DNA from: UTCHB3 sp008363265
GTDB lineage: Bacteria; Bacteroidota; Ignavibacteria; Ignavibacteriales; Ignavibacteriaceae
Assembly: GCA_045863055.1 (NCBI GenBank)
Contig: BTUW01000006.1
Location: 1-64,000 of the forward strand
Direction: 5' to 3'
Length of the DNA: 64,000 bases
Below, piece by piece: positions 61,668-64,000 of the stretch. A program made the position numbers and the translations under genes. Below the pieces are notes generated by a model, which worked only from the letters and a program-made list of their open reading frames with translations, made no database searches and had not been told where the DNA came from. The stretch's first letter is position 1. Each line of letters opens with the position of its first letter.

Positions 61668-62642
61668 ATGAAGAAAGAGAACGGCACTTCATTCGCAGTC
61701 GATAGCGAAAATTCGGTTTTTGCAAGCAATCCGAAACCGTTGCGTTTCTCCTCCGATATTATTTTCCCGGCAGTTGTCAGGGGAGTTGGCCTCTTGACAT
61801 TCCTTATGGTCTTCTTTTTCTTCGTGGTGATGATCTATCAGGGGATGCGTGTTTTTGAGTTTCTCACGCCATCCGACCTTCTATTCAGTCACAGGGGAGG
61901 AGAGCGGGTATTTGAATGGTATCCGGTTTCGCAGGACCCCAGATATTCGGTCGTGCCTCTATTATTCGGTACACTTTTAACGGCAGTCCCGGCAACACTG
62001 ATATCCACCCTGTTTGGGGTGGGTGCAGGAATTTACATTTCAGAGTTCGCCCCATATTCACTCAGAGGCGTACTTAACCATCTGATCGACCTCTTTTCAT
62101 CGTTGCCGACCGTCGCGGTTGGTTTCATGTTCCTTACTATCGTGGCAACGTTTTTCAGCGATCTTTTCAATCCGGCGAGCAGGCTTAATGCAGCACTTTC
62201 AGCACTTGGTCTGTCGATGATAATCATTCCTCAGATAGCCGGACTGACGGGTGATGCTCTCCGCGCAGTACCGCGTGAGACAAGACTTGCCGCATACAGC
62301 CTCGGCGCGGGGAAGTGGAGAACAGTGAAAGATGTGGTTCTACCCGCGGCTGTCAGCGGTATAACTGCGAGCATTATTCTGGGATTCGGAAGGGCGATTG
62401 GTGATACCATGATAGTGCTCATGATTTCCGGGAATGCGGACAATCTTCTTCTTGACCCGTTTTCGAGTGTAAGAACGATGACGGCCACCATTGCAGCCGA
62501 ACTTGGAGAGGTCTCCTCCGGCACCGCGCATTTTCATGCCCTCTTTTTCATAGGGTTGATTCTTTTCACGATGTCGATCATTCTTAACCTTGCGGTGAGG
62601 TGGTTGGTCAGACGGTTTGCAGGCACAAAGAGGTGGAGGTAA
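61668..62642 (+). CDS. pstC: Phosphate ABC transporter permease PstC
   Basis: 324 residues from ATG 61668; TTG 61659, which overlaps the pstS stop as TTGA, is the alternative. Six membrane helices with periplasmic loop containing PLLFGTLLTAVPATLIST and coupling sequence RAVPRETRLAAYSLGAGKWR; ends FAGTKRWR. Forms the inner-membrane channel with PstA. One base separates its stop from the pstA ATG. Confidence 0.93.
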   Translation: MKKENGTSFAVDSENSVFASNPKPLRFSSDIIFPAVVRGVGLLTFLMVFFFFVVMIYQGMRVFEFLTPSDLLFSHRGGERVFEWYPVSQDPRYSVVPLLFGTLLTAVPATLISTLFGVGAGIYISEFAPYSLRGVLNHLIDLFSSLPTVAVGFMFLTIVATFFSDLFNPASRLNAALSALGLSMIIIPQIAGLTGDALRAVPRETRLAAYSLGAGKWRTVKDVVLPAAVSGITASIILGFGRAIGDTMIVLMISGNADNLLLDPFSSVRTMTATIAAELGEVSSGTAHFHALFFIGLILFTMSIILNLAVRWLVRRFAGTKRWR

Positions 62643-62643
62643 A

Positions 62644-63579
62644 ATGTATAAGGTGAACAGATATGAAAAATTGGTATCGACGGTATTTCTCCTGATCTTT
62701 TTAGTGCCTGCACTGGTTTACATTCTATTCTTTCTTAAGATACTCACAGAGGGTGCCGGTGTTATAGACTGGCACTACCTTACTGCGGGTCCCTCATCCG
62801 ATCCTGCGGAAGGGGGAATCGGACCGGTGATCGCAGGGACGCTTTTTACTGTGATACTAATGCTGATGATCGTTATACCGATGGGAGTAATGACCGCCCT
62901 CTACCTTTCAGAGTATTCGATCAACCGCAGGTTTGAGAAGTTTTTTCTATTCCTGATCCATAATCTTGCAGGTGTACCTTCTGTTGTATTCGGTGCTTTT
63001 GGACTCGGTTTCTTCGTTCTTAATATCGGAACGGGGTTGGATACACTTTTTGGACTGCACCTCGTTTTCGGCAAGCCTTCGATGCTTTGGGCTTCCGTTA
63101 CTTTGGCGTTCATGCTGATGCCCATGGTAGTGACCACAGCATATGAAGCATTCAGGGCTGTTCCGCCCGGCTACAGGGAGACAGCCTACAGTGCGGGAGC
63201 AGGGAAGTTACAGATGATCCGGCACGTGGTTATTCCCCACTCAATACAAGGGGTGTCAACCGGCATCATACTCTCAGTCACCCGGGCGATCGGTGAGACC
63301 GCGCCGATTCTCTTCCTGGGATGTGCTTTTTTTCTCCCCTCGATACCGGTGGTCGATCTCTGCATTGCGGGGTTGTGCCTCCCGGTGGTTAATCCGACCG
63401 AGCAGTTCATGTATCTGTCTTACAATCTTTTCATTATGTCAACACAATCAACCGCATCGTTGCCTTATCAATATGCCGGAGTTCTGGTTCTGATAGTCCT
63501 TACGGTGGTTTGCAACGGTATCACTATCTGGCTCCGGGGGAGATTCAGAAGAAGCATGGCATTCAGGGAGACGGCGTGA
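62644..63579 (+). CDS. pstA: Phosphate ABC transporter permease PstA
   Basis: 311 residues from ATG 62644, preceded by a good GGAGG inside the end of pstC; the upstream TTG at 62617 is not needed. Six helices, SEYSINRRFEKFFLFLIHNL, NLAGVPSVVFGAFGLGFFVL and the coupling loop RAVPPGYRETAYSAGAGKLQ. Pairs with PstC. Stop overlaps the pstB GTG by 4 bases. Confidence 0.94.
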   Translation: MYKVNRYEKLVSTVFLLIFLVPALVYILFFLKILTEGAGVIDWHYLTAGPSSDPAEGGIGPVIAGTLFTVILMLMIVIPMGVMTALYLSEYSINRRFEKFFLFLIHNLAGVPSVVFGAFGLGFFVLNIGTGLDTLFGLHLVFGKPSMLWASVTLAFMLMPMVVTTAYEAFRAVPPGYRETAYSAGAGKLQMIRHVVIPHSIQGVSTGIILSVTRAIGETAPILFLGCAFFLPSIPVVDLCIAGLCLPVVNPTEQFMYLSYNLFIMSTQSTASLPYQYAGVLVLIVLTVVCNGITIWLRGRFRRSMAFRETA

Positions 63580-64000
63580 GAGAGATCAAAATAAGCTTTG
63601 AAGCCCTTAACGTCAGATTCAGCAATACTCATGTGATCAAGGATCTGACACTTGATATTATAGATAAAAGGATAACCTGTCTTATCGGCCCTTCAGGTTG
63701 CGGAAAAACAACACTTCTGAAAACAGTTAACCGGTTAAATGATCTGGCGCCTGATGTCTATTACACCGGTAATGTGCTGATCGATGGCATAAACGTCCTC
63801 TCGACAGAAATTGATCTGACAAATCTCAGAAGAAAGGCGGCTATTGTATTCCAACGCCCCGCTATGTTCGCCCGTTCAGTCTTCGAGAATGTGGCATTTC
63901 CTCTGAGGATCGCAGGAGTGAAAGACAAACCTGTTATCGAGGAGAAAGTAGTGGAAACCCTTAAAACAGCTTTTGTGTGGGAAGAGGTTAAGGACCGTCT
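63576..64000 (+). CDS. pstB: Phosphate ABC transporter ATP-binding protein PstB (partial, runs off the window)
   Basis: The first 141 residues are visible from GTG 63576. Walker A GPSGCGKTT (38-46), then LLKTVNRLNDLAPDVYYTGN and Q-loop AAIVFQRPAMFARSVFENVA, which is specific to PstB (R/KPNPFP-type region). The C-terminal half lies beyond the window; a phoU gene might follow. Powers PstSCA phosphate uptake. Confidence 0.92.
   Translation, partial: MREIKISFEALNVRFSNTHVIKDLTLDIIDKRITCLIGPSGCGKTTLLKTVNRLNDLAPDVYYTGNVLIDGINVLSTEIDLTNLRRKAAIVFQRPAMFARSVFENVAFPLRIAGVKDKPVIEEKVVETLKTAFVWEEVKDR

Overview
The window looks like chromosome of an uncultured or little-studied Ignavibacteria/Chlorobi-type member of the Bacteroidota (FCB) group. 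This rests on four secreted proteins with type IX secretion system (T9SS) C-terminal sorting domains (three with the YPNPF motif), LytS/LytTR signalling with a periplasmic propeller sensor, many TTG starts, weak or absent Shine-Dalgarno sequences at many genes, and moderate GC. The lineage is inferred from gene style, not from any marker RNA. No rRNA, tRNA, CRISPR array, prophage or insertion sequence was found. About 95% of the window is protein coding.

Layout. 1-13.3 kb (+ strand): tail of a T9SS cargo protein, then a housekeeping run ymdB-like, folD, deoC, a HicB-like small gene with no canonical start, trmH, aroA, an exported M1 aminopeptidase, a large T9SS cargo protein, thyA-folA (overlapping) and mutL with a strong terminator. 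13.4-19.9 kb (- strand): another T9SS protein, a propeller/Y_Y_Y sensor kinase and its LytTR regulator. 20.1-25.7 kb (+): a B12-dependent acyl-CoA mutase large subunit with isobutyryl-CoA-mutase-type active-site residues, a UbiA-type prenyltransferase, a lipoprotein, a CNNM/CBS protein, a DCC thiol protein and a lipid/LPS-type glycosyltransferase. 25.7-31.2 kb (-): cotH-like T9SS protein and a polyamine ABC system in which permease PotC is fused to binding protein PotD. 31.3-36.8 kb (+): fur-feoA-feoB iron uptake, a metallo-beta-lactamase-fold hydrolase, a TolB-like propeller and an esterase. 36.8-42.5 kb: AbgT transporter, REC-PAS-kinase, a GT2 glycosyltransferase and an O-antigen-ligase-like protein.

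42.5-57.8 kb is the most unusual region. Two divergent gene sets share one 276-bp intergenic region. Leftward are an exported unknown protein, a FecR-domain protein, an outer-membrane-barrel-like protein, a CHASE2-adenylate/guanylate cyclase with a TPR tail, and an RlpA-like lipoprotein. Rightward are two exported TPR-CHAT (caspase-like) proteins of 816 and 1864 residues. All carry export signals or periplasmic sensor domains, so this reads as an envelope sensing/proteolysis module linked to a cyclic-nucleotide output.

57.9-64 kb (+) is a tightly overlapping phnD-phnC-phnE-pstS-pstC-pstA-pstB operon for phosphorus import, preceded by a terminator and by CTTAACA direct repeats with an 11-bp period that look like a Pho box. 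Intergenic gaps elsewhere carry several families of short low-complexity or palindromic repeats.
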